Source: Odoribacter sp.
GTDB lineage: Bacteria > Bacteroidota > Bacteroidia > Bacteroidales > Prolixibacteraceae
Direction of reading: 5' to 3'
Assembly: GCA_013824715.1 (NCBI GenBank)
Contig: PNOH01000002.1
Location: forward strand, 1-64,000
DNA length: 64,000 nt
This document shows positions 51,208 through 60,164 of the stretch, in pieces. How positions within the stretch are numbered: the stretch's first letter is position 1; each line of letters starts with the position of its first letter. The notes beneath the pieces were generated by a model. That model was given only the letters and a program-made list of their open reading frames with translations. It was not told the DNA's origin and did not search any database. A program made the translations under genes and the position numbers.

Positions 51208-54200
51208 TTAAAACTCCAGTTTTTTCAATTTCTGAACAATCACAAAGGTGTCGCGATTTACACCTACTGGTCCCCAATAATTAAAATGGTAGGAGAACTG
51301 ACCGTATCCGCCTGCCAAAAGATTGGGTTTTAAACGCACTCTTGTTAAGCTGTTGTGCCCTCCTGAACGTTTTCCGCCCCTGACTTCCGACTTCGGAACA
51401 GTATAAGTTCGTTCGGTAGCATGGTAAATCAGGCAGATTCCTTTTGGGATACGGGCGCTGACAATGGCACGGGTGCTGTAAACCCCGTAATCGTTGAATA
51501 CTTCAACCCAGTCGTTATCCAAAATACCCAGCGCGTCGGCATCTTCTTCGCTCATCCAGCAGGGGCCAATTCCCCTCGAAAGGGTGTGCATCCTGATATT
51601 ATCGGTATAAGTGGAGTGAATACCCCATTTGCCATGCGGTGTAAGTACATTCAAAACAATTGATTTTCCGGTTGCTTCGGAGTTTTTCAAATCGCCGAGC
51701 ACTCCCGGTTTGGGCGAGGGTTTGAAAGTCGGCAGGTGTTCGCCAAACTTGATGTACAGTTCGTGATCAAGATAAAAATGCTGCCTTCCGGTTAGGGTGC
51801 GCCATGGAACTGATTTCTCGATATTGTAGGTAAATCCTGAATAAGCTTTTCCTTCGCCCATCGTTCCCGACCAAACAGGCGAATTGATGTACCTGCGGGG
51901 CTGCGATTTCAGATCGTCGAAATTCAGCTTTACGCTTTTATTTCCTTCCGACAAATCGGTCAGTTTTAAGCCTGTGCGTTTTTCTGCATTCTCGTAAGCC
52001 CTGTTTGCAAGCACTCCGTTGGTAAGCGACGAAAGGTGCAGGATGGCGTTGATGGCTTCTTCATCGTCTTTTAACGACGGGTACATTTTTCCGTTTACTT
52101 CCTGAAGATGATCTTTGTCGTTGAACATCGAATCGTAATAATCGGAACAATTGTAACTGTTGCCGTGCGCTCCCATGCCGTTTCGGACATTCGGGCCAAG
52201 AGCGATAAACTTGTTGTAAATCTGCGTATAGTCGCGTTCAAGAACCACAATGTTGTGCATGGTTTTTCCAGGAATTAGTTCACACTCACCCATGCTCCAG
52301 TCTTTTACTGTAGTTTGACTTATTTCGCCGATCGAATCATGAGCGATAGGCAGATTGACAATATCCTTAACAGGCAAAGGAATATGCACTTTGGCGAACT
52401 CAGACGTAACCTGTGCTATGTTCTTAAAAATATCCCAGTCTGATTTTGACTCCCACGAAGGTTTTACTGCTGCCGATAGCGGATGAATGAACGAGTGCAT
52501 ATCGGTACTGTTCAGGTCGTTCTTTTCGTACCACGATGCTGTCGGGAGCACGATATCGGAGTATAAAGCCGATGTGTCCATTCTGAAATTGATATCCACG
52601 ATCAGATCGAGTTTCCCTTGTGGCGCTTCATCGTGCCATTGTATATCTTTTACGAGGTCTTTCGCAACATCTTCGGCTACCGAATTGTGATGTGTTCCCA
52701 AATAATGTTTCAGGAAAAACTCGTGCCCTTTGGCGCTCGACATCAATGCATTTCCGCGCCAGATGTACCACACACGCGGAAAATTAACTTCGGCATCGGG
52801 ATTGGCAACCGAGTGGGTTAGTTTTTTAGATTTCAGTTGCTCAACTACATAGCTTACTATTTCTTTGTCGTCTTTTGCACCGGCAGCAATGGCATCTTTG
52901 GCAATTTCCAGATTGTTTTTATCGTACTGCGGATAAAAAGGCATCCAGCCATTTCTGACAGCCTTCACGATCATGTCGGCGGTATGTTTTTCGGTAAGTT
53001 CGTTTTTCGGAACGGTATTGTAATCGGAGTGGTTCCCATCGTATCGCCACTGATCTGAATTCAGATAATGCCAGATTGGTGTTTGCTGCAGGCGGGCGGG
53101 GCCCTGCCAGTCCTTACCTGACATGATTGTTCCCCAGGAATCAACAGGCGCCAATTTTTCCTGACCGACATAGTGGTTCATGCCGCCTCCATTTTTGCCA
53201 ATGCAACCAGTCAAAGCAAGCGCCATTTGTCCGGCGCGGTATATTAAATTGCAATGGTACCAGTGATTGATTCCGGCGCCTATAATGATCATGCACTTTC
53301 CTTTGGTAGCCTCGGCAGTGCGTATCCATTCGGCTGCAAACTGCAAAAGTGTATCGCTTCCAATGCCTGTAAACATTTCCTGCCAGGCTGGTGTGTAGGC
53401 AGCGAATTTGTCGTTGTAATCGTTTGGGTAATCGCCTTCTAATCCGCGGCCAACACCGTATTGAGCCATGATTAAATCGTAGGCGGTTGTAACCGGTACT
53501 TTCCCGTCAATCGTGTCAATGTATTTTACCGGAACGCCTCTCAGGCGCTTCTTGTCCATTCCGTATTCAATAAATTCTACCTGAAAAACATCGTCTTTCT
53601 GATCGAGCAAAGTCAAAAGCGGATAGTAATCGGTATTGTCTTCTCCATCAACAGTCAGTGTACTCCAATTTCCGTCTTTGCTGTCCCAGCGATGGCCAAC
53701 ACTTCCCCGCGGACAAACCAGCCTGCCGGTTTCCTGATCAATATTCAGGAATTTCCAGTCGCCATGCTCAGCCGATTTGAATTTTTCGACCCGGTTGGCA
53801 CGCAAAAGTTTTCCCGGAATATAAGTTTCTCCCGTTTTTTCAAGTTCAACCAAAAAAGGGCTATCGGTAAATTTGGCCACATAGTCGAGAAAATACGGGG
53901 TTTGTTTTTCGTGATGTGCTTCTTTTAGAATGATGTGCGTAACAGCCATCCAGAAAGCGCCATCCTGGCCGGGATGAACAGGAATCCAGGTGTCGGCATA
54001 TTTGGCAACCATGTTAAAATCAGGAGAAAAAACTATTGTTTTGGTTCCATTGTGGCGCGATTCGGCAAAGAAATGGACATCGGGTGTACGGGTCATGGCC
54101 AGGTTGGCGCCCATAACAGCAACAAATTTTGAGTTGAACCAGTCGGCGCTTTCGGCAACGTCGGTTTGTTCGCCCCACATTTCAGGAAAAGAAGGTGGTA

Positions 54201-54819
54201 AATCGCAATACCAATCGTAAAAGCTGAGGTTTAAGCCGCCCATGAGTTGCAAAAAACGTGAACCTGCGGCATAGCTAAGCATCGACATGGCCGGAATTGG
54301 CGAGAACCCGGCCAACCGGTCGGGGCCATATTTCTGAACCGTATAAATGTTGGCGGCTGCAATAAGTTCAAGCGCTTCGGCCCAGGTCACCCTGCGCAAT
54401 CCGCCTTTGCCTCTGGCCTGCTGATACTGCCGGCGCTTTTCAGGATTCTCCTGTAAGTTTTTCCAGGCGGCAACCGGATCGCCGATTTTATACTTTTCTG
54501 CCTGAAACAAGTCAAGCAGGGCTCCACGCATAAGCGGATATTTAACCCGGATCGGGCTGTAAAGATACCATGAAGCGGAAATCCCACGCTGACAGCCTCG
54601 TGGTTCATAAGGTGGCAGTTCTTTGTCAAATACAGGATAATCAATTGCCTGGGTTTCCCAAACTACGATACCATCTTTTACATGGATATTCCAGCTACAG
54701 CCACCGGTGCAGTTTACGCCATGCGAACTGCGGACTACCTTATCGTACTGCCAGCGGCTGCGGTAAAAATCTTCCCATTTCCGGGTCTGTGGCGAAATTA
54801 AATCTTTAATCCAACTCAT
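51208..54819 (-). CDS. narG: Nitrate reductase alpha subunit NarG
   Basis: 1203 aa, molybdenum bis-MGD catalytic subunit. The FS0 cluster motif is [18 protein letters not shown]. The Mo-ligating Asp region is [19 protein letters not shown], followed by [10 protein letters not shown]. No Tat signal is present at the N-terminus ([19 protein letters not shown]), so this is the cytoplasm-facing, respiratory type. It follows the diheme cytochrome gene by 21 bases and precedes narH by 18 bases. Confidence 0.97.
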   Translation of the reverse strand: MSWIKDLISPQTRKWEDFYRSRWQYDKVVRSSHGVNCTGGCSWNIHVKDGIVVWETQAIDYPVFDKELPPYEPRGCQRGISASWYLYSPIRVKYPLMRGALLDLFQAEKYKIGDPVAAWKNLQENPEKRRQYQQARGKGGLRRVTWAEALELIAAANIYTVQKYGPDRLAGFSPIPAMSMLSYAAGSRFLQLMGGLNLSFYDWYCDLPPSFPEMWGEQTDVAESADWFNSKFVAVMGANLAMTRTPDVHFFAESRHNGTKTIVFSPDFNMVAKYADTWIPVHPGQDGAFWMAVTHIILKEAHHEKQTPYFLDYVAKFTDSPFLVELEKTGETYIPGKLLRANRVEKFKSAEHGDWKFLNIDQETGRLVCPRGSVGHRWDSKDGNWSTLTVDGEDNTDYYPLLTLLDQKDDVFQVEFIEYGMDKKRLRGVPVKYIDTIDGKVPVTTAYDLIMAQYGVGRGLEGDYPNDYNDKFAAYTPAWQEMFTGIGSDTLLQFAAEWIRTAEATKGKCMIIIGAGINHWYHCNLIYRAGQMALALTGCIGKNGGGMNHYVGQEKLAPVDSWGTIMSGKDWQGPARLQQTPIWHYLNSDQWRYDGNHSDYNTVPKNELTEKHTADMIVKAVRNGWMPFYPQYDKNNLEIAKDAIAAGAKDDKEIVSYVVEQLKSKKLTHSVANPDAEVNFPRVWYIWRGNALMSSAKGHEFFLKHYLGTHHNSVAEDVAKDLVKDIQWHDEAPQGKLDLIVDINFRMDTSALYSDIVLPTASWYEKNDLNSTDMHSFIHPLSAAVKPSWESKSDWDIFKNIAQVTSEFAKVHIPLPVKDIVNLPIAHDSIGEISQTTVKDWSMGECELIPGKTMHNIVVLERDYTQIYNKFIALGPNVRNGMGAHGNSYNCSDYYDSMFNDKDHLQEVNGKMYPSLKDDEEAINAILHLSSLTNGVLANRAYENAEKRTGLKLTDLSEGNKSVKLNFDDLKSQPRRYINSPVWSGTMGEGKAYSGFTYNIEKSVPWRTLTGRQHFYLDHELYIKFGEHLPTFKPSPKPGVLGDLKNSEATGKSIVLNVLTPHGKWGIHSTYTDNIRMHTLSRGIGPCWMSEEDADALGILDNDWVEVFNDYGVYSTRAIVSARIPKGICLIYHATERTYTVPKSEVRGGKRSGGHNSLTRVRLKPNLLAGGYGQFSYHFNYWGPVGVNRDTFVIVQKLKKLEF

Positions 54820-54840
54820 ATTGGTTTGAATAGGTTGTTT

Positions 54841-55707
54841 TTATTTTGAATATCTTATTTGCCTTTGGATAATGTCATTATTAACACTAAGGCGCTTCCG
54901 TTTAAACCAGATCGCAGCAATTACGAATGCTATAAACAGGCTGAGTAAAAAGGCCGGATACACCAACCAGGCTTTCTCTATAATAGGTGCAGCAGGATTC
55001 CGGGCATCCGTACTTTTCAGAAATAACTGGAGGTACGCATTTTCTTCGTCAGTAACAGGATTGTTTTTATAAGTTACAGCCATTGATGGGAATGGTGGCG
55101 AACCTATTAACCCTTTTATTCCGGCAAATCCTCCTAACAGGGAATAGGCTTTGGTGAGGTCTTTGGCTAAATTACCGCCTTTACTCCTGTTGTTGTAGGT
55201 TGCATTGTGGCAGGCAATACAGGCAGCGCCTCCGTTTTCAAGTCGCCTTTTGCCGGTGAACAACTCATAGCCTGTAAGAATGTCTTGCTGAGAATTTGTT
55301 TTAAGCAGCGAGTCAATCCGGTGTTGCATGATGGCCAGTTTAGGATCAACATCGGCAGCGCCGCCTTTTCCGCCATCTATATGAGCCAGAATCAGATTAA
55401 CCTGATCAGTAGTCAAGGCGTTGTCGGGCATCGGGACATTGTTGAACTCTTTAAATATCGCCTTTGCATCGGCATCGCCTGATTTGAGTACCGCTGCCGG
55501 CGATTGAATAAAACGGACCAGCCAGTCATTGGTCCTTCGTTTGGTAACTCCTTTCAGATCGGGACCGATTCTGCGCCCCCCTCCAATGGAGTGACACGCC
55601 TCGCATGCTTTGAATAATTTAGCGCCCTCATCAGCTATAGCTTCCTGGTTAAACGTTCCAGTGATCAGGAGGCCTGCAAGCGCGATGGTATAAAGGTTCA
55701 TTTTCAT
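54841..55707 (-). CDS. Membrane-anchored diheme cytochrome c
   Basis: 288 aa. Signal peptide (LYTIALAGLLITGTFN). First heme site CEACHSIGGGRRIGPDL near residue 36, with VPMPDNAL as Met-ligand region. Second heme site CIACHNATY near 186. A C-terminal helix (VYPAFLLSLFIAFVIAAIWF) anchors it, with hemes in the periplasm. It lies directly upstream of narG and is probably part of the same transcript. The partner and direction of electron flow are unknown. Confidence 0.9.
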   Translation of the reverse strand: MKMNLYTIALAGLLITGTFNQEAIADEGAKLFKACEACHSIGGGRRIGPDLKGVTKRRTNDWLVRFIQSPAAVLKSGDADAKAIFKEFNNVPMPDNALTTDQVNLILAHIDGGKGGAADVDPKLAIMQHRIDSLLKTNSQQDILTGYELFTGKRRLENGGAACIACHNATYNNRSKGGNLAKDLTKAYSLLGGFAGIKGLIGSPPFPSMAVTYKNNPVTDEENAYLQLFLKSTDARNPAAPIIEKAWLVYPAFLLSLFIAFVIAAIWFKRKRLSVNNDIIQRQIRYSK

Positions 55708-55864
55708 CTGTTTATTTTTTTATTTTTTAATTGCCAGATGGAACTCGCCATCGATAATCATGTGTCTGTGTGAGATTATCTCGCATGGCTCGTTTCATTA
55801 CGAATGGTACTTTAGTGGTTCTAAATACGTCTTTTATGTTACTGCAATTTTGATCGCGAATTCC

Positions 55865-56060
55865 ATTCCGTCCGAAAGAAGGTTTATGTCTTGAAAAACC
55901 TGGTCGTCCGGACGGTTTTTTTTCGTCCTTTCTAACCCAGGGCGACACTTCCCGAGTTCTCGGGATCGTTTGCCCTGGGCTACAAATATTTCGCCCATAC
56001 TGGGCTAAAATCCATATCGCATCCAATAATTCCCCAGTTATTTGTTTATGGGCTTTATAT
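55865..56060. repeat. ATTCCGTCCGAAAGAAGGTT repeat, copy 2
   Basis: Opens with 20 bases identical to 44622-44641. It continues with an inverted pair CCCAGGGCGA / TTTGCCCTGGG and the ATATTTCGCCC segment, and ends with CCAGTTATT...TATGGGCT (56033-56054), also found at 134-154. It fills the gap between the cytochrome genes. No gene is visible from 55708 to 56101. Confidence 0.75.
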
Positions 56061-56101
56061 CCTGACATACTGAGGAACTCCTACACAACCGGTATTTATT
56101 G

Positions 56102-56578
56102 TTATTCGGTTAATTCAAACTGTGTTTCCCAGGTTTTTCCGGTTTCCTGAGACATCACCTTGAGTTCAAATAATTTTTTGTCCTCTTTTGAAATCGTTGC
56201 CTTGCGGCTAATCACTTTCCCCTGACCGTTAACTTTGTGGTTCACGAAGTCTCCCAATCGTGGCATGAAAGGATATGAAATGGTAAGCTGCTGGTCTTCG
56301 TCATCAACCAGCTTATAAGCTTCGTTGAAAAGAATGGTTTCAAACATTTCAACGAATTCATTCTCATTCATTTCATTCAGCTCTTTTACTTTCAGACCTG
56401 ATATCCATTCAAAAAATATTTCGCTGGTCCGTTCCCTGACCGTATCTTTTATTGCGTAAGGGAAAGGGCTTCGAATATGTTGGTGATTGGTAAACCAATA
56501 TTCAAAGCCGGGTTCAATAAATTTAGCCGAAATGATTGAACGGGTTTGAGCCGTATCTGGTTGTGTCGTTTGATTCAT
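56102..56578 (-). CDS. Hypothetical protein in the nitrate locus
   Basis: 158 aa, no signal peptide, no membrane segment, no recognised family. Visible features: FIEPGFEYWFTNHQHIRSPF, an acidic helical middle (NEMNENEFVEMFETILFNEA) and a beta-rich end with LGDFVNHKVNGQGKVISRK. Encoded between the two cytochrome c genes in the same direction, so a role in the respiratory module (assembly or regulation) is an inference from position only. Confidence 0.7.
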   Translation of the reverse strand: MNQTTQPDTAQTRSIISAKFIEPGFEYWFTNHQHIRSPFPYAIKDTVRERTSEIFFEWISGLKVKELNEMNENEFVEMFETILFNEAYKLVDDEDQQLTISYPFMPRLGDFVNHKVNGQGKVISRKATISKEDKKLFELKVMSQETGKTWETQFELTE

Positions 56579-56596
56579 TGTTGTATTTATTCTTTT

Positions 56597-56801
56597 ATGA
56601 GTATCGGATATTGTACCTAAAGATCAAAATATTGAGCAATTATCCTTTGCCGTTGACTTCAGTCAACGGTTAAAAGATAGATGAGGGACCTGGGCTTTAG
56701 CCCAATAGCCTGTGGCTAAAGCCATTAGGCATGCTTGTCAATCTATCCGTCAGCTGAAGCTGACGGCAAAGGATAACTAAGGTACAAAACCAGATACTCA
56801 T
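56597..56801. repeat. 205-bp nested palindromic element
   Basis: Outer arms ATGAGTATCGGATATTGTAC and its relative ending GATACTCAT. Middle arms TTATCCTTTGCCGT and ACGGCAAAGGATAA. Inner hairpins GTTGACTTCAGTCAAC, GCTTTAGCCC...GGCTAAAGCC and GTCAGCTGAAGCTGAC. It ends one base before the cytochrome c stop codon. No ORF inside. Confidence 0.85.
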
Positions 56802-56802
56802 T

Positions 56803-57708
56803 TTATTCTTTGATAAAAATCTTACCTGCCTTTTTTATCCTGAAAAGGTTATAAATAATGTACAGAATGACACCCCAGATACCAACGATGATTCCGTTGG
56901 CCAGTAAAAGTAGCCATACCGGGCTTTTATCGCGCGAGCCCCACAGGGCGCGCTGGTTGAATTTTTCATCTTCGGTTACCATCTGTTCGCCCCATTTCCG
57001 GAACACTTCCGATTCCGCATCGTTGTATATGAAACTATTTTCAACTTTTGCCAGAATAGTAACATTTCCCTCCTGATCACCAATGATTTTTTCAGGAAAA
57101 ACCACCTTCACTTTTCCATCAGCCCCGGTGAGATTGGACGATTCGCCGATGCGCATCAATCCAAATTCCCGTTTGATGTAGAAACTCACATCAACTTCCG
57201 GGAAAGGCAGTTTTGCGGAATCGGCGCTGTGTACGAATGCAGTAATGGACTTGATCTCATCTCCGGTTGAAACTTCGAGCTTAACATCTTTAGCAGGAGG
57301 AAGCGCTGAACGGTTTACCATGACCCTCAGATAATTGATCACCGACCAGATTTCGTCTTCTTTCAGCATACCCTTAAAAGGAGGCATTTTATCCCTTCCT
57401 GCATTGATTTTGAAGAATATTGAACCATCGGATTGTTTCTGAAATGTTTCATCTATCAGGCTGGCGCTTTGGATAAGGCCTTTCCCGTCAGCTTTGGCGC
57501 CATGACAGGCCACACACGTTCGCGTGAAAATATTCCTGCCAATTCCAAGATTCTTCAGTTCAATAGGTATCGAATTAATCTTACCGGCATCTTCAGCAGA
57601 AACCTGCCAGGGTGTAACTTGCGAATTTGCATTCGGTATGCAAGTCAACATGATTATCGAAATCAGCAGCGTAATTTTTGCCATTTTACGAGTTGTTAAT
57701 GATTTCAT
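56803..57708 (-). CDS. Membrane-anchored monoheme cytochrome c
   Basis: 301 aa. Signal peptide (TLLISIIMLTCIPNANS). Heme site TRTCVACHGAKADGKG near residue 65, with DKMPPFKGML as Met ligand. A beta-sandwich middle (about 140-245) is followed by a C-terminal helix (VWLLLLANGIIVGIWGVILY). Overlaps the start of the preceding NrfD-like gene's 3' end by 23 bases. It is probably the electron acceptor or donor for the Fe-S/NrfD pair. Confidence 0.9.
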   Translation of the reverse strand: MKSLTTRKMAKITLLISIIMLTCIPNANSQVTPWQVSAEDAGKINSIPIELKNLGIGRNIFTRTCVACHGAKADGKGLIQSASLIDETFQKQSDGSIFFKINAGRDKMPPFKGMLKEDEIWSVINYLRVMVNRSALPPAKDVKLEVSTGDEIKSITAFVHSADSAKLPFPEVDVSFYIKREFGLMRIGESSNLTGADGKVKVVFPEKIIGDQEGNVTILAKVENSFIYNDAESEVFRKWGEQMVTEDEKFNQRALWGSRDKSPVWLLLLANGIIVGIWGVILYIIYNLFRIKKAGKIFIKE

Positions 57709-59041
57709 TCGGAAAGCCTTTTTCGTGGGCCGTTTCGCTTACTGGAATGATCGGGAACAGCCTTGTGAAAATTGAGATAACCAAAGCGATGCCGGCAATG
57801 CTCCCTACCGTAATCATCATTTCAGAAAAAGTCGGGTTGTAATGGTGGTAACTTTCAGGATAATTCTGGATCGGAAGGAACGGGTGCAGTAAGGTCGGGG
57901 TAACTATCAGGAACCGTTTGAGAAATGCAGCGATTACAATCAGGACAGATATAACAAGCATTGGTTTTGGTTTGCGGAAAGGCTTAAAAGCCATCAAAAA
58001 AATTGGCGCAATCATGCCAATGACCTGTACCGACCAGAACATCAGCGAATAATCGCCAACCAGCAGTCCCAGAATGTGCGCGCTTTCGCCCGATTTCATT
58101 TTATAGGCCGGAACCATAAATTCGTTCAGGTTAAAGTAAAGATAAACCAGTGAGGTGAGTACGAGCAGCTTTCCCATCAGGTTAAAATGTTCGTCAGTAA
58201 TGTATTCTTTGAAATGATACGCCTCCCTGATGATATACATGGTCACTATTACGGTGGCAGCTCCAACCATAAAAGCTCCGGCAACGAAATAGGGACCGAA
58301 AATAGTACTGTCCCAGCCTGGCCGGAGAGTGGAGGCAAACAGCCAGGACGTAACCGTGTGAATGGATAGTGCAACCGGGATAATAACCACCATCAGCGCT
58401 TTAAGCGAAAGGTTGAGTACCTTAACCTGATCTGCGGTTCCCTGCCAGCCCAGGGATAATATTTTATACATTTTTTGCTGCCATTTGGGTTTGTGGCCCA
58501 TCGTTTTCCGAAGTAAGGCAATATCTGGAATTAAGGGAATGTATAAGAGCAAAAGACTAATTACCAGATAAGTGTTGACAACCAGAATATCCCAGACAAT
58601 AGGCGACTGAAGCCGTCCGTAAACGAAAATATGCCACAACCGGTCGGGACGGCCCATGTCAACCACGATGATGAGCAATGCAGAAAAAAGCGCTGCCACT
58701 GCAATAATTTCGGAAATCCGGGTTAATGGAGTTGCCCATTTAATATTACTGAGTTTCAGGATGGCGGTAATGAGCGAACCCACGAGGCTGACTGCGATCA
58801 GGAAAACAAAATCGGCAATGTATAATCCCCATGAAGCAATGTCGCGCATATCGGTTGTTCCCAAACCATATCTCAACTGGCGAACATACATAAATGCCGC
58901 AGTAGCCATGAGCAGGAGCAAAAATCCGATCCAGATTTTAAATGATAAACCGGTCCGGTTCAGGGGAGAATGGAGTTCAGCGACAAGTTCCTGAAACTGT
59001 TCTTTTTTAATTTCTATTTCTTTTCTGTGCAGATCAGTCAT
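57686..59041 (-). CDS. NrfD/PsrC-type integral membrane subunit
   Basis: 451 aa with about ten membrane helices. WATPLTRISEIIAVAALFSA and VVDMGRPDRLWHIFVYGRLQ are the NrfD signature around the quinone site. The family exchanges electrons between (mena)quinone and a periplasmic Fe-S subunit without heme. Lies 11 bases after the Fe-S gene and overlaps the cytochrome c gene, so the three form one complex. Confidence 0.93.
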   Translation of the reverse strand: MTDLHRKEIEIKKEQFQELVAELHSPLNRTGLSFKIWIGFLLLLMATAAFMYVRQLRYGLGTTDMRDIASWGLYIADFVFLIAVSLVGSLITAILKLSNIKWATPLTRISEIIAVAALFSALLIIVVDMGRPDRLWHIFVYGRLQSPIVWDILVVNTYLVISLLLLYIPLIPDIALLRKTMGHKPKWQQKMYKILSLGWQGTADQVKVLNLSLKALMVVIIPVALSIHTVTSWLFASTLRPGWDSTIFGPYFVAGAFMVGAATVIVTMYIIREAYHFKEYITDEHFNLMGKLLVLTSLVYLYFNLNEFMVPAYKMKSGESAHILGLLVGDYSLMFWSVQVIGMIAPIFLMAFKPFRKPKPMLVISVLIVIAAFLKRFLIVTPTLLHPFLPIQNYPESYHHYNPTFSEMMITVGSIAGIALVISIFTRLFPIIPVSETAHEKGFPNEIINNS

Positions 59042-59052
59042 GGTGTGGCAAG

Positions 59053-59982
59053 TTAGCTTTGAGTATCTCCGATTTCAGGTATCAACGTAAGGTCTTTGGG
59101 TGGCAGGTAATAAACAGAGGGCGCAGTTCCCAGATCTTCCAGCAAACGATATCCTGAATTTTGTGCCAGGAGGTTGTTTAACGAAACCGTTTCGCCCGAT
59201 GTGCCATTGGTGACGGCATCTTCGTAAACATTTCCGAAGTAATAAACTCCGTTGGGACAGGCTGAAACACAGTAAGGTAGTTTTCCATCGCGCAAATAAT
59301 CGGCGCTGAACGTACATTTGGTCACCGTGCCTTTTTTCTGAGGAACATTCTTTTCGATGTCGTAAGCCACACCTTTGTATTTCTCTGCGTCTTTGGGTTC
59401 GTACCAGTTGAACGACCGGGCGGAGTATGGGCAGGCTGCAATGCAGAAGCGGCAGCCGATGCAGCGTTCGTTGTCTATCAGAACAATTCCGTCGGTTCTC
59501 TTGAAAGTAGCGTCAACCGGGCAAACTTTCACACAGGGAGGATTATCGCAATGCTGGCAGTGTTTCGGCATGTAGTAGGGAGCGGTATGTTCACTGTCTT
59601 TCATCAGCAAAACATTCAAATGGTGCTGATCGGGCCTCAACTGATGAACAGCCTGGCACTTGTCCATGCACTTCCTGGCGTTTTTGCATTTCCCCAGATC
59701 AACTACCAAAACGAATTTCTTGCCGGGCAAACCATTGCGGCTTTGGCTGTTGTGGTTGGGAGAAAGGTCTTTATTTAAGGTCGAAATGTAGGCTGAATCA
59801 ACTTCTACCAACTCATTTTTACTGTTCAGGAGAGTGATTTTTTTGCCGGATCCGGGCGCTTTCGGATTTGAGCTGCAACTTTCGGTAAGTGCAGAAGAAA
59901 CAGCCATTGCGCCTAGCCCCAGTGATCCAAATTTTTGAAGGAACCTTCTTCTCGATTTGACGGAATTATCCTGACCTTCCAT
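59053..59982 (-). CDS. Tat-exported ferredoxin-like Fe-S subunit
   Basis: 309 aa. The N-terminus KSRRRFLQKFGSLGLGAMAV is a twin-arginine signal, followed by a lipobox-like ALTESC, so it is periplasmic. Four Cys groups suit up to four [4Fe-4S] clusters: CKNARKCMDKC, CQHCDNPPCVKVCP, CIGCRFCIAACPY and the CTF...CVSACPNG pair. It resembles the B subunits of complex iron-sulfur molybdoenzymes, but no molybdopterin partner is encoded next to it. First gene of the module. Confidence 0.92.
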   Translation of the reverse strand: MEGQDNSVKSRRRFLQKFGSLGLGAMAVSSALTESCSSNPKAPGSGKKITLLNSKNELVEVDSAYISTLNKDLSPNHNSQSRNGLPGKKFVLVVDLGKCKNARKCMDKCQAVHQLRPDQHHLNVLLMKDSEHTAPYYMPKHCQHCDNPPCVKVCPVDATFKRTDGIVLIDNERCIGCRFCIAACPYSARSFNWYEPKDAEKYKGVAYDIEKNVPQKKGTVTKCTFSADYLRDGKLPYCVSACPNGVYYFGNVYEDAVTNGTSGETVSLNNLLAQNSGYRLLEDLGTAPSVYYLPPKDLTLIPEIGDTQS

Positions 59983-60040
59983 GATTTTAGTTTAGTAAAT
60001 GTATTCACTTTAAATCTACTTTAACTAAATCGTTTTTTTT

Positions 60041-60056
60041 GTATCAAATGTTACAT
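60041..60056. promoter_or_regulatory. Palindrome upstream of the Fe-S/nar genes
   Basis: TGTATCAAATGTTACA, a TGTA-N8-TACA inverted repeat about 60 bases before the Fe-S gene start. Possible site for an FNR/CRP-family regulator; no matching promoter consensus was found nearby. Confidence 0.3.
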
Positions 60057-60084
60057 CCTGATGAAATAAAATTGAGAATATAAT

Positions 60085-60117
60085 GAAAAAAGTAAAGGCT
60101 GCCTTTTCAGACAGCCT
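60085..60117 (-). terminator. Terminator of the ribonucleotide reductase gene
   Basis: Minus strand AGGCTG pairs with CAGCCT across a 10-base loop, then TTACTTTTTT. It lies 48 bases after the gene's stop codon. Confidence 0.75.
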
Positions 60118-60164
60118 CTTTAGAGTTTTGGTTTTTGATATAAGGTAAATTTGTAACAATCGTT

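Noticed and set aside
55727-56068. 113-codon open frame on the minus strand between the two cytochrome genes
   Set aside because: Its sequence is the translation of dispersed repeats (copy 2 of the ATTCCGTCCG family and the TTTATGGGCT block), with no family match.
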